From Nocardia sp. CNY236 (lineage in GTDB: Bacteria > Actinomycetota > Actinomycetes > Mycobacteriales > Mycobacteriaceae), in the NCBI RefSeq assembly GCF_000482385.1, contig NZ_KI519394.1, forward strand, positions 1 through 43,886: a stretch of DNA of 43,886 bases. The letters run 5' to 3'. The position numbers and the translations under genes were made by a program. Within the stretch, counting starts at the first letter, position 1. Every line of letters starts with the position of its first letter. Below, in pieces: positions 34,604 through 43,367 of this stretch. The notes under the pieces are model-generated. The model did no database searches. It was not told the DNA's origin and worked only from the letters and a program-made list of their open reading frames with translations.

Positions 34604-35803
34604 ATGGCGTTCTATCGGCGCGTGGGTGCGGTGCCGCCGAAACGACACACACAGCATCGCGATGAGCAGGGTTGTCTCTACTACGAAGAATTGATGGGTG
34701 AGGAAGGTTTCTCCGGGGACTCCTCATTGCTCTATCACCGCAACCTGCCGCCGGCAATCGTCGATGCGACCGACTGGAACCTGCCCGACCAGACGACGAT
34801 GCCGAATCATCCCTTGCGCCATCGTCATCTTCGGCTACACACCTTGTTCCCCGACGACCGTCCCCCCAGGACCGACGTGGTCACCGGACGGCGCTTGCTG
34901 CTCGGGAACATGGACGTCCGTATCGCCTATGTGGTCGCCCTACGCGCCTCGCCTCTGTACCGCAATGCCATCGGCGACGAGTTGGTCTACCTCGAATCCG
35001 GTTCGGCAGTCGTCGAAACCGTGTTCGGTCCACTGACCGCACACCAGGGTGATCACGTACTGATCCCCCGCGCCACCACCCATCGCTGGCTGCCCACCGG
35101 TCCGGAACCGCTGCGCGCGTACGTGATCGAAGCAACCGGCCACATCACTCCACCGAAGCGCTACCTGTCCAGGTTCGGCCAACTCCTCGAGCACGCGCCC
35201 TATTGCGAACGCGATCTGCGCGGACCAACCGAAACCAGTACGTCGACCGGCACCGACGTCGAGGTGCTCGTCAAACACCGTCCCGGCGGCGGACGGATCG
35301 TCGGTACCCGCATGGTGTACGCCAGCCACCCGTTCGACGTCGTCGGCTGGGACGGCTGTCTGTACCCGTTCGCCTTCGACATCGCCGACTTCGAACCGAT
35401 CACCGGTCGCATCCATCAGCCGCCGCCGGTGCATCAAGCGTTCGAAGGGCACAACTTCGTGGTCTGCGACTTCGTGCCGCGCAAGGTGGACTACCATCCG
35501 CTATCGATTCCGGTGCCGTATTACCACTCCAACGTGGACTCCGACGAGGTGATGTTCTATTGCGGCGGCGACTACGCAGCACGCAAGGGATCCGGGATAG
35601 CGCTGGGCTCGGTGTCACTGCACCCCGGCGGCTATGCGCACGGCCCACACCCGGGATCGTACGAGGCCAGCATCGGTGTGCAGAGCGTCGACGAGCTCGC
35701 CGTCATGGTCGATACCTTTCACCCGCTCGAGCTCGGCGAGGGCGCCTTGGCCTGTGAAGACCCGAATTACGCCTGGACCTGGTCGGGTCGAGGCCCGGCA
35801 TGA
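34604..35803 (+). CDS. hmgA: Homogentisate 1,2-dioxygenase
   Basis: ATG at 34604 follows ggaggt. The 399-residue, cupin-fold enzyme has the family regions MPNHPLRHRHLRLHTLFPDD and PVHQAFEGHNFVVCDFVPRK. Candidate iron ligands are in YYHSNVDSDEVMFY and HPGGYAHGPHPGSYE. It opens the ring of homogentisate to maleylacetoacetate in tyrosine and phenylalanine breakdown. Its stop overlaps the start of the fumarylacetoacetase gene (ATGA). The isomerase for the middle step is not in the window. Confidence 0.93.
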   Translation: MAFYRRVGAVPPKRHTQHRDEQGCLYYEELMGEEGFSGDSSLLYHRNLPPAIVDATDWNLPDQTTMPNHPLRHRHLRLHTLFPDDRPPRTDVVTGRRLLLGNMDVRIAYVVALRASPLYRNAIGDELVYLESGSAVVETVFGPLTAHQGDHVLIPRATTHRWLPTGPEPLRAYVIEATGHITPPKRYLSRFGQLLEHAPYCERDLRGPTETSTSTGTDVEVLVKHRPGGGRIVGTRMVYASHPFDVVGWDGCLYPFAFDIADFEPITGRIHQPPPVHQAFEGHNFVVCDFVPRKVDYHPLSIPVPYYHSNVDSDEVMFYCGGDYAARKGSGIALGSVSLHPGGYAHGPHPGSYEASIGVQSVDELAVMVDTFHPLELGEGALACEDPNYAWTWSGRGPA

Positions 35804-36987
35804 GCAGCGGAGCGGACCTGTACGCCAATCCCCTTTTCGGACCGGACAATCTGCCCTATGGGGTGTTCGCGCCGATCGGGCAGCGCTTCCGCGTGGGGGT
35901 ACGGCTCGGCGATCACGTGATCGACCTGGCGGCGACCCTGCGCGACGATGTGTTCGCCGAACCTGGACTGGACGCTTTCCTTGCCCAGGGACCCGCCCGC
36001 TGGCGCGAGGTACGTCACCGGGTTCGCGCACTGGTCGACGATGAAATCGATAGCGCTGCAGTGTATCCCCTGGACGAGGTGACACTGCGACTGCCGGTGC
36101 ACATCGGTGACTACGTGGATTTCTACGCGAGCATCGATCACGCAACGAATCTCGGCCGACTGCTGCGACCGAACGGCGCGGCGCTGCTGCCGAACTGGCG
36201 ACACCTGCCGGTCGGATACCACGGCCGGGCAGGCACCGTGGTGGTATCCGGTACCGACGTGCGCCGACCGTGCGGACAGCGAAAAACTACCTCGGGGACA
36301 CCGGATTTCGGACCCTCGCGCCGTCTGGACGTCGAGGCGGAACTCGGATTCGTCATCGGGGTCGGTTCGCGGCTCGGAGTCCCGGTGGAGATCGACGAGT
36401 TCGCCGAACGCGTCTTCGGTGTCACGCTGGTCAACGACTGGTCCGCTCGCGACATCCAAGCCTGGGAGTACCAACCGCTGGGTCCGTTCCTCGGCAAGTC
36501 GTTCGCGACCTCGATATCGCCCTGGATCACACCACTGGCCGCCCTGGAATCCGCGCGGATAGCGCTGCCCGAGCAGGACCCGACCCCGCTGCCCTACCTT
36601 CGCGGAACTCAGCAGTGGGGTCTGGACATCGACCTCACAGTGGCCTGGAACGGCCAGCCGGTGACCTGTCCGCCGTACTCTCGAATGTACTGGTCACCGG
36701 CACAGATGCTGGCCCATCTCACCGCAAACGGCGCCTCCACCCGCACCGGCGACCTGTACGCCTCCGGTACCATCTCCGGCCCCGCCCCGAACCAGCGCGG
36801 CTCGTTCATCGAATTGTCCTGGGGCGGAGCCGATCCGATCCTGGTCAACGAGAGTCGACGCACCTTCCTGGAAGACGACGACGAAGTGACGATCACGGCG
36901 ACGGCTCCGGGCCCGGATACGACGCGCATCGGATTGGGTGAGGTGACCGGCCGAATCCTGCCTGCTCACCAACCCACTGCTCATTGA
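35800..36987 (+). CDS. fahA: Fumarylacetoacetase
   Basis: The 395-residue protein has the N-terminal SH3-like region (NLPYGVFAPIGQRFRVGVRL) and the catalytic domain with DYVDFYASIDHATN, LPVGYHGRAGTVVVSG, LDVEAELGFVIG, NDWSARDIQAWEYQPLGPF and KSFATSISPW. The acidic residues there bind the metal. It hydrolyses fumarylacetoacetate to fumarate and acetoacetate, the last step of tyrosine catabolism. The 4-bp overlap with hmgA indicates translational coupling. Confidence 0.95.
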   Translation: MSSGADLYANPLFGPDNLPYGVFAPIGQRFRVGVRLGDHVIDLAATLRDDVFAEPGLDAFLAQGPARWREVRHRVRALVDDEIDSAAVYPLDEVTLRLPVHIGDYVDFYASIDHATNLGRLLRPNGAALLPNWRHLPVGYHGRAGTVVVSGTDVRRPCGQRKTTSGTPDFGPSRRLDVEAELGFVIGVGSRLGVPVEIDEFAERVFGVTLVNDWSARDIQAWEYQPLGPFLGKSFATSISPWITPLAALESARIALPEQDPTPLPYLRGTQQWGLDIDLTVAWNGQPVTCPPYSRMYWSPAQMLAHLTANGASTRTGDLYASGTISGPAPNQRGSFIELSWGGADPILVNESRRTFLEDDDEVTITATAPGPDTTRIGLGEVTGRILPAHQPTAH

Positions 36988-37152
36988 CCACCACCTGTCC
37001 GATCGACCACCCGGCTCCACCGCACGCGGGCGCGGGCATGAGCGCACGCGAGACAGCGCGTCGCGACGCAAGCGCCTCGCACGGAACTGCCGAATCGCCC
37101 AGCGTGTGCGCCACGGGCCCGGGTATGGTCGGTGAGAAGATTTCACAACCAA

Positions 37153-37250
37153 CGGGGGCTCGCACCAGCGGGCTGAGAGGACGGCTAGCCGGGAGGCGTC
37201 AGGGCCGTCGACCGTATGAACCTGACCGGGTAATGCCGGCGTAGGGAGGA
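37153..37250 (+). promoter_or_regulatory. TPP riboswitch (THI element) of thiC
   Basis: The thi-box core is present: cgggggctc at the 5' side, gcgggctgagagg with CTGAGA at 37173-37178, and cctgaccgggtaatgcc at 37221-37237, ending in ggcgtagggagg. The 3' end overlaps the thiC ribosome site (ggagg before ATG 37254), so thiamine pyrophosphate binding probably blocks translation. Part of the variable P3 arm is at 37179-37212. Confidence 0.95.
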
Positions 37251-37253
37251 AAA

Positions 37254-38984
37254 ATGACACCGACCGCCGCGTCCGACGGCCACTCCGCATCGGACCGCAC
37301 CACCACCACGCCCATCGAGGGCAGTGGCACAACCGGCCCCATCGAGGGCAGTGTCACAACCGGCCCCATCGAGGGCAGTGTCACAACCGGCCCCATCGAG
37401 GGTAGTGCCAAGCACTATCTCGAGGTCGATGATCTGCGCGTTCCCGTGCGACGGATCGATCTGAGCAATGGTGAGCACTTCGATGTCTACGACACCTCGG
37501 GACCCTATACCGACGACACGGCGGCTATCGATCTCGACACCGGACTACCCAAGCTCCGCGACACCTGGGCCAGGACCGAAGCCACCGGTCCGCGCACGCA
37601 ACTGTCCTGGGCTCGCCAGGGCATCATCACCCCGGAGATGCGCTTCATCGCTGCACGCGAAGGGATTTCGCCGGAGTTGGTGCGGACGGAGGTAGCCGCC
37701 GGCCGCGCCGTGATCCCGGCCAACCACAAGCATCCCGAACTCGAGCCGACGATCATCGGCAAGAAGTTCCTGGTCAAGATCAACGCGAATATCGGCAACT
37801 CGGCGGTGTCCTCCTCGATCGCGGAGGAAGTGGAGAAGATGGTGTGGGCGACCCGCTGGGGTGCCGACACGGTCATGGATCTGTCCACCGGCAAGAACAT
37901 CCACGAAACGCGCGAGTGGATTCTGCGCAACTCTCCAGTCCCGATCGGTACGGTGCCGCTCTATCAGGCACTGGAAAAGGTCAAAGGTGATCCGACTGCC
38001 CTGACCTGGGAAATCTACCGCGACACCGTGATCGAGCAGTGCGAGCAAGGCGTGGACTACATGACCGTTCACGCGGGAGTGTTGCTGCGCTATGTGCCGC
38101 TGACCGCCAAGCGCGTCACCGGCATCGTCTCGCGTGGCGGATCCATCATGGCCGCGTGGTGCCTGGCACACCACCAGGAATCGTTCCTGTATACGCACTT
38201 CGAAGAACTGTGTGAGATCTTCGCACGCTACGACGTCACCTTCTCTCTCGGCGACGGTCTGCGGCCGGGTTCCATCGCCGACGCCAACGACGAAGCACAG
38301 TTCGCCGAGCTGCGCACGCTCGGCGAACTGACCACGATCGCGAAATCGCATGGTGTCCAAGTGATGATCGAAGGCCCCGGCCACGTGCCGATGCACAAGA
38401 TCGTCGAGAACGTGCGGCTGGAAGAGGAGTGGTGCGAGGAGGCGCCATTTTACACTCTCGGCCCACTGGCCACCGATATCGCGCCCGCCTACGACCACAT
38501 CACCTCGGCTATCGGCGCGGCGATCATCGCGCAAGCGGGTACCGCCATGCTCTGCTACGTCACCCCGAAAGAGCATCTCGGTTTGCCCAACCGGGACGAT
38601 GTGAAGGTGGGCGTGATCAGCTACAAGATTGCCGCTCACGCTGCCGACCTGGCCAAAGGGCATCCACATGCCCAAGATCGCGACGATGCCTTGTCGCGAG
38701 CACGTTTCGAGTTCCGGTGGCGCGACCAGTTCGCGCTGTCGCTCGATCCGGACACTGCACGCGAGTACCACGACGAGACATTGCCCGCCGAGCCCGCGAA
38801 GACCGCGCACTTTTGCTCCATGTGCGGGCCGAAATTCTGCTCCATGCGAATATCGGCCGATGTGCGTGAATACGCTGCTCGACAGGGGCTGACCGAGGAC
38901 GAGGCGCTGACGGCGGGCATGGCACAGAAGTCGGCCGAGTTCGCCAGCAACGGCAACGCCGTCTATCTTCCCGTGGTCTCGTAG
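37254..38984 (+). CDS. thiC: Phosphomethylpyrimidine synthase
   Basis: The 576-residue radical-SAM enzyme turns aminoimidazole ribotide into the hydroxymethylpyrimidine phosphate of thiamine. The iron-sulphur motif CxxCxxxxC is CSMCGPKFC (Cys521, 524, 529). Other conserved stretches include NANIGNSAVSSSIAEEVEKM and SLGDGLRPGSIADAND. The body is very close to mycobacterial ThiC. The N-terminus has four tandem 9-residue units ending in PIEGS, where homologues have one. The gene is preceded by a TPP riboswitch; thiD lies 3 kb downstream, beyond two dehydrogenases and a thioesterase. Confidence 0.97.
   Translation: MTPTAASDGHSASDRTTTTPIEGSGTTGPIEGSVTTGPIEGSVTTGPIEGSAKHYLEVDDLRVPVRRIDLSNGEHFDVYDTSGPYTDDTAAIDLDTGLPKLRDTWARTEATGPRTQLSWARQGIITPEMRFIAAREGISPELVRTEVAAGRAVIPANHKHPELEPTIIGKKFLVKINANIGNSAVSSSIAEEVEKMVWATRWGADTVMDLSTGKNIHETREWILRNSPVPIGTVPLYQALEKVKGDPTALTWEIYRDTVIEQCEQGVDYMTVHAGVLLRYVPLTAKRVTGIVSRGGSIMAAWCLAHHQESFLYTHFEELCEIFARYDVTFSLGDGLRPGSIADANDEAQFAELRTLGELTTIAKSHGVQVMIEGPGHVPMHKIVENVRLEEEWCEEAPFYTLGPLATDIAPAYDHITSAIGAAIIAQAGTAMLCYVTPKEHLGLPNRDDVKVGVISYKIAAHAADLAKGHPHAQDRDDALSRARFEFRWRDQFALSLDPDTAREYHDETLPAEPAKTAHFCSMCGPKFCSMRISADVREYAARQGLTEDEALTAGMAQKSAEFASNGNAVYLPVVS
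37302..37409 (+). repeat. Four in-frame 27-bp repeats in thiC
   Basis: Each unit encodes TTxPIEGSx (residues 17-25, 26-34, 35-43, 44-52). Units 2 and 3 differ at most at a single base, and unit 4 has two more changes. The copy number looks expandable. Confidence 0.93.
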
Positions 38985-38999
38985 CGTTCGGGCCTCGAA

Positions 39000-39761
39000 T
39001 CAGCTGGCTGCCAGGCCACCGTCGACATCGAGGACATGGCCGGTGATGAACGCAGCGTCTTCCGAAGCGAGGAACACGATCGCGGCGGCGAGTTCCTTGG
39101 TGCGACCAAGACGGCCCTGCGGGATCACCTTCATCAGGCCCTCCACCTTGTCCGGCGCGCCCGCGGTCCGGAGCAACATTCCGGTGTCGATCGGGCCGGG
39201 AGCAACAGCGTTCACTCGGATCCCCGACGAGGCAACTTCGAGCGCCACCGACTTGGTGAGGCCTTCGACGGCATGTTTGCTGCCGGCGTACATGGTGCCC
39301 TGGGTTGCGGCCACAAGACCGAAGGCCGCGTGCCCGACAGTGGAGGAAATGTTGATGATGACGCCGCTTGCCTGCTCCTTCATCACCCGCACTTCGTACT
39401 TCATGCTCAAGACCACGCCGAGCACATTGGTATCGAAGGTGTCGTGATAGGTCTGCGCGGTTTGGTCGGTGATCGGGCCGGGCACGCCTTCGGTGCCGGC
39501 ATTGTTCACCGCGACATCGAGCCGACCGAACCGAGCGACGGTCTCCTCGACCATGGCCCGAACCTCGTCCTCGTTGCGCACATCGGCATGGACGAACTCC
39601 GCCTCCGAACCCAGAACGCGCAATTCCTCGGCGAGGGTCTTACCCACCTCGTCGCGCCGACCGGCCACGACAACTTTCGCACCCTTCTCGGCAAACGCGA
39701 CCGCCGTGGCGCGGCCGATACCAGTGAGTCCCCCGGTGATCAAGATGACAGGCTTGCCCAT
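39000..39761 (-). CDS. Short-chain dehydrogenase/reductase, copy 1
   Basis: The 253-residue classical SDR has the cofactor motif TGGLTGIG at residues 9-16, NNAGTEG, the catalytic Ser in INISSTVG, and YAGSK with Tyr and Lys of the active site. The GRRDE after the second strand suggests NADP. The ATG has caggag ahead. It is one of three close paralogues in 5 kb on the same strand. The substrate is unknown. It converges on thiC. Confidence 0.92.
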   Translation of the reverse strand: MGKPVILITGGLTGIGRATAVAFAEKGAKVVVAGRRDEVGKTLAEELRVLGSEAEFVHADVRNEDEVRAMVEETVARFGRLDVAVNNAGTEGVPGPITDQTAQTYHDTFDTNVLGVVLSMKYEVRVMKEQASGVIINISSTVGHAAFGLVAATQGTMYAGSKHAVEGLTKSVALEVASSGIRVNAVAPGPIDTGMLLRTAGAPDKVEGLMKVIPQGRLGRTKELAAAIVFLASEDAAFITGHVLDVDGGLAAS

Positions 39762-39982
39762 GGTACGACTCCTGTGGTTTCGGTGCAGTGGCTCCTGGGG
39801 TATCAGTGCAGTTCACAAGGCCGGGCGTCCCAACAGTCAGTGGTGGCGGCGGCAGCGACCAGTCGTTCGCTCATCACGGTCGTTCGCTTATCACGCCAAC
39901 GTCATGGCTGACCCAGATTATTTCCGTTGTCTCCCGTACGAAGGTCTTCCGCGCGGGAGGCAACGGTGGTATTTCCCTGTGG

Positions 39983-40759
39983 TCAGCTCGCCGTCAAGCC
40001 GCCGTCGACATCGAGCACATGGCCGGTGATGAACGCGGCATCCTCCGATGCGAGGAACACGATCGCAGCGGCGATCTCGTCGGCGAGACCGACGCGACCC
40101 AACGGGACCTGGGCTATCAGAGCCTCCAAGTTCTCCTTCGTACCCGTGGTACGGGTCAGCATGTCGGTGTCGATCGTGCCGGGGGCGACAGCGTTCACCC
40201 GAATGCGGGCAGGGGCCAGTTCGAGTGCCACGGACTTGGTGATGCCTTCGACGGCGTGTTTGCTGCCGACATAGATCGAGGCGCCGGCCTCACCGGCGAA
40301 CCCGTAGGCCGCATGCCCGTAGGTCGAGGAAACATTGACGATGACACCGCCGCCCTGCTGCTGCATCACGCGTACTTCGTGCTTCATGCTCAGCACGGTG
40401 CCGAGTACATTCGTGTCGAATGTGTCGTGATAGGCCTGCACGGTATGGTCGGTGATCGCGCTGAGAACGCCTTCGGTACCAACGTTGTTCACCGCGATGT
40501 CGAGACGACCGAACCGACCGACGGCCCGATCGACCATCGCGCGAACCTCGTCCTCATGGCGCACGTCGGCATCGATGAACTCCACCTCTGATCCCACGGC
40601 ACGCAATTTCTCGGCAAATGTTTTGGCGAGCTGGACCCGACCAGCCTCGTCCGGCCGACCGGCGACAACCACCCTCGCACCCCGCTCGCCGAAGGCCAGA
40701 GCTGTGGCCAGGCCTATACCGGTGAACCCCCCGGTGATCAAGACGACCGGATCATCCAT
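39983..40759 (-). CDS. Short-chain dehydrogenase/reductase, copy 2
   Basis: The start was set at the Met at 40759, which has cgggag at 7 bases and gives the usual MDDPVVLITGGFTGIG; a longer frame has no homology ahead of it. Motifs are TGGFTGIG, NNVGTEG (with Val where Ala is usual), SSTYG and YVGSK. It has 258 residues and is the middle of the three paralogues, separated from copy 1 by 221 bp with no gene in it. It is divergent from the thioesterase. Confidence 0.92.
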   Translation of the reverse strand: MDDPVVLITGGFTGIGLATALAFGERGARVVVAGRPDEAGRVQLAKTFAEKLRAVGSEVEFIDADVRHEDEVRAMVDRAVGRFGRLDIAVNNVGTEGVLSAITDHTVQAYHDTFDTNVLGTVLSMKHEVRVMQQQGGGVIVNVSSTYGHAAYGFAGEAGASIYVGSKHAVEGITKSVALELAPARIRVNAVAPGTIDTDMLTRTTGTKENLEALIAQVPLGRVGLADEIAAAIVFLASEDAAFITGHVLDVDGGLTAS

Positions 40760-40904
40760 GGTGCGTCTCCCGTGGTTGTAGAGATCTCTACCCGACACAT
40801 GAGGAGTCTCTTCACGCGGCGCCGGGGTCCGGTCGCCGCCCGAATCACACCCCACGTTACCGTGACTACAAACCGACCGGACGACTCGAAACGAGGGCAA
40901 CGAC

Positions 40905-41696
40905 GTGACCGACGCCTTCTACCTGCCCGACCCACAGCGCCCGGATCGATTCCTGTCCACCGAACTCACTCGCGGCCCATGGTCACCGGACGCCCAGCAC
41001 GCAGGTCCGCCGTCGGCACTGCTCGGTCACGTGATCGAGCGATGCGAGCCGCGGCCAGGATTCCAAATCGGGCGCGTCGCCGTCGAGATCCTCGGCCCGG
41101 TACCGCTGGCCCCGCTGACAGCGCAGGCCCACGTTGCCCGCCGCGGCCGCAGCGTCGAGTTGATCGAAGCCACACTGTCCACCGATCGCGGGCCGGTGAT
41201 GCGGGCGAATGCCTGGCGATTCAAGTTGGCCGAGCCGGAGTTGCCGGTGCCCGAGCCCTACGTCCCCTCCGGGACACGTCCCGGTGTGGAGCAGGGGTCG
41301 ACCCAGCCCTTTCCCTCTTCGGAGCCCGTCGGCTTCCACACCGCCATCGAGTATCGATTCGTCACCGGATCGTTCGTCGAACCCGGTCCCTCGATCTGCT
41401 GGATCCGGATCAAACACCCGATCGTGGCCGGAACCGATCCGAGCCCGCTCGAGCGCACGCTCGCCGCCGCCGATTCCGGCAATGGAGTCAGCTCCGTTCT
41501 GGACTGGACCCGGTACCTGTTCATCAACACCGATCTCGTGGTGTCGTTGCACCGTCAGCCAGTGGGCGAATGGGTGTGCCTCGACGCCGTCACCTACCCC
41601 CAGACTCATGGCATCGGGCTGGCCGAATCTGCGCTCTACGATGAAAAGGGTCCGCTGGGTCGCAGCACACAAACCCTGCTCCTCGGCGCTCGATAG
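40905..41696 (+). CDS. Thioesterase family protein (hotdog fold)
   Basis: GTG at 40905 follows cgaggg. The 263-residue protein has the double-hotdog arrangement of acyl-CoA thioesterases of the TesB-like type: WSPDAQHAGPPSALLGHVIE in the first half and DWTRYLFINTDLVVSLHRQP in the second. It probably hydrolyses acyl-CoA in the cytoplasm. It lies 145 bp from the divergent SDR and ends at a hairpin, so it is monocistronic. Confidence 0.85.
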   Translation: MTDAFYLPDPQRPDRFLSTELTRGPWSPDAQHAGPPSALLGHVIERCEPRPGFQIGRVAVEILGPVPLAPLTAQAHVARRGRSVELIEATLSTDRGPVMRANAWRFKLAEPELPVPEPYVPSGTRPGVEQGSTQPFPSSEPVGFHTAIEYRFVTGSFVEPGPSICWIRIKHPIVAGTDPSPLERTLAAADSGNGVSSVLDWTRYLFINTDLVVSLHRQPVGEWVCLDAVTYPQTHGIGLAESALYDEKGPLGRSTQTLLLGAR

Positions 41697-41697
41697 T

Positions 41698-41728
41698 CTC
41701 GGCGGTATTCGCTCGCATCGCCGCCGAG
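41698..41728 (+). terminator. Hairpin after the thioesterase gene
   Basis: ctcggcgg (41698-41705) and ccgccgag (41721-41728) pair perfectly around a 15-base loop, starting 2 bases after the stop codon. There is no T run. Confidence 0.5.
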
Positions 41729-41747
41729 CACAATCGGCGTGCATGTA

Positions 41748-41759
41748 ACGAAATTTCGT
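41748..41759. promoter_or_regulatory. AT-rich perfect palindrome
   Basis: acgaaatttcgt stands out in a gene-free stretch (41729-41946) ahead of thiD. It may be an operator, but it is about 190 bp from the thiD start, and the rest of the stretch shows nothing else. Confidence 0.25.
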
Positions 41760-41946
41760 ATCCGCGGAGCTCACTTCAGGGACACGATCACAGCGCTGCC
41801 GGTATGGACACGAAAAGGTAACGCACTCAGCGATTTACACCACGTGCGTTCCACTCGACTCCGGCAGGTTCGGCTGCTGGTCATCCATCGCTGGGCGCCG
41901 CGGACCGACCGGTCACGGCGCGTACGGTCCGTCGTAGGGTTGTGAG

Positions 41947-42792
41947 GTGGAATTGCTGCCTTTGCCCGCGGAAGGAAGTACTCCGGTCCGCGTGCTCACG
42001 ATTGCGGGGACCGATTCCGGCGGCGGCGCCGGAATCCAGGCCGATACGCGCACCATGGCGCTGTGCGGGGTGCACGCGTTGGTGGCCGTGGCGGCAGTGA
42101 CGATACAGAATTCGGTGGGCGTCAGCGGCTTCCACGAAATTCCGCCCCAGATCGTGACCGATCAGGTGCGTGCGGTAGTCGGCGACATCGGCGTCGGCGC
42201 CGCGAAGACCGGGATGCTGGCTTCCGCCGCCATCGTGGAGGCGGTCGCAGCGGTGTGCCAGGAGATCGGCATCGGCCGTGACGGCCACATACCGCTGGTC
42301 GTCGATCCGGTCGCAGCCTCGATGCACGGCGACCCATTGCTCGACGCAGAAGCGCTGGACGCGCTACGCCACACCTTGATTCCACTCGCCACTGTCGTGA
42401 CGCCGAATCTGGACGAGGTCGGACTGCTCACCGGCATCGAGGTCGACAGCGCCGATTCGGCACGGCGTGCAGCGCGGGCACTGCACGCCCTGGGACCACG
42501 CTGGGCGATCGTCAAGGGCGGGCACCTGCGCGCGTCCGCATCCAGTACCGATCTGCTGTTCGACGGAGAGCAGTTTCTCGAGTTCGACGCGCCACGCCTG
42601 GCGACCGGCAACGATCACGGTGGCGGCGACACCTTCGCCGCTGCGACTGCTTGCGCACTGGCACATGGGTATTCGGTTCCCGACGCGGTGCACTTCGCCA
42701 AGCAGTGGACCCACCGCTGTCTGGCCGCATCCTATGACCTCGGTGCAGGCCACGGCCCGGTTTCTCCGCTGTGGCGGCTGCATCACAATTGA
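41947..42792 (+). CDS. thiD: Hydroxymethylpyrimidine/phosphomethylpyrimidine kinase
   Basis: The 281-residue protein has the ribokinase-fold motifs AGTDSGGGAGIQAD at the N-terminus and NDHGGGDTFAAATACALAHG at the C-terminus, with the catalytic Asp in the latter. It phosphorylates hydroxymethylpyrimidine twice in thiamine synthesis, so it works directly after ThiC. The GTG at 41947 was taken; a later GTG at 41991 is also possible. No riboswitch is seen in front. Confidence 0.94.
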   Translation: MELLPLPAEGSTPVRVLTIAGTDSGGGAGIQADTRTMALCGVHALVAVAAVTIQNSVGVSGFHEIPPQIVTDQVRAVVGDIGVGAAKTGMLASAAIVEAVAAVCQEIGIGRDGHIPLVVDPVAASMHGDPLLDAEALDALRHTLIPLATVVTPNLDEVGLLTGIEVDSADSARRAARALHALGPRWAIVKGGHLRASASSTDLLFDGEQFLEFDAPRLATGNDHGGGDTFAAATACALAHGYSVPDAVHFAKQWTHRCLAASYDLGAGHGPVSPLWRLHHN

Positions 42793-42856
42793 CGAACAAG
42801 CCACTACTGGGCATGCGCCGAGCGAGCGCCTCTCCACGGCCTCCTAGCCTCGTTGG

Positions 42857-43279
42857 ATGCACCTGGAACTGATCGCGATCGTGGTTGCAGAGTATGACCC
42901 TGCCATCGACTTCTTCGTGAAGAAACTCGGCTTCCACCTGGTCTCCGACGTCGCGTCACTGACCAACGATGGGCGTCCGAAGCGATGGGTCGTCGTTCGC
43001 CCACCCGGCGCGCAGACCGGGATCTTGCTCGCCCGTGCCGACGGAACCCGCCAACTCGCCGCCGTCGGTGATCAGACTGCGGGCCGCGTCGGGTTCTTCC
43101 TGCGAGTGGACGACTTCGACCAGGCGTACGCCCGAATGACAGCAGCAAACGTCGAGTTCGTAACGCAGCCCCGCACCGAACCCTACGGTCGGGTCGCCGT
43201 ATTCCTCGACATCGCAGGCAATCGTTGGGATCTTCTCGGCCCCGTCGACGGCTCGTCAGACGCCGAGAGCGACGAATAG
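42857..43279 (+). CDS. VOC family protein (glyoxalase-like)
   Basis: The 140-residue protein has two beta-alpha-beta-beta-beta units of the vicinal oxygen chelate fold: HLELIAIVVAEYDPAIDFFV in the first and GFFLRVDDFDQAYARM to VFLDIAGNRWDLLGP in the second. The last Asp-Leu-Leu strand is typical. Members bind a metal and may be lyases, dioxygenases or resistance proteins; the substrate is unknown. It is 64 bp after thiD and ends before a strong terminator. Confidence 0.9.
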   Translation: MHLELIAIVVAEYDPAIDFFVKKLGFHLVSDVASLTNDGRPKRWVVVRPPGAQTGILLARADGTRQLAAVGDQTAGRVGFFLRVDDFDQAYARMTAANVEFVTQPRTEPYGRVAVFLDIAGNRWDLLGPVDGSSDAESDE

Positions 43280-43321
43280 TCCCAGTTCGCAGTAGTGTTG
43301 CTTCGCCAACAGTATCGAGAA

Positions 43322-43358
43322 GAGCGTCTGCCCGCCATGTTGCGGCGGGCAGACGCTC
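43322..43358. terminator. Strong hairpin terminator between VOC and SDR genes
   Basis: A 15-bp perfect stem (gagcgtctgcccgcc at 43322-43336 and its complement at 43344-43358) with a 7-base loop lies between two convergent genes and can serve both. Confidence 0.85.
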
Positions 43359-43367
43359 CACCTCGCG

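Noticed and set aside
37302..37409. CRISPR-like array
   Set aside because: The units are contiguous, in frame inside thiC, and have no spacers.
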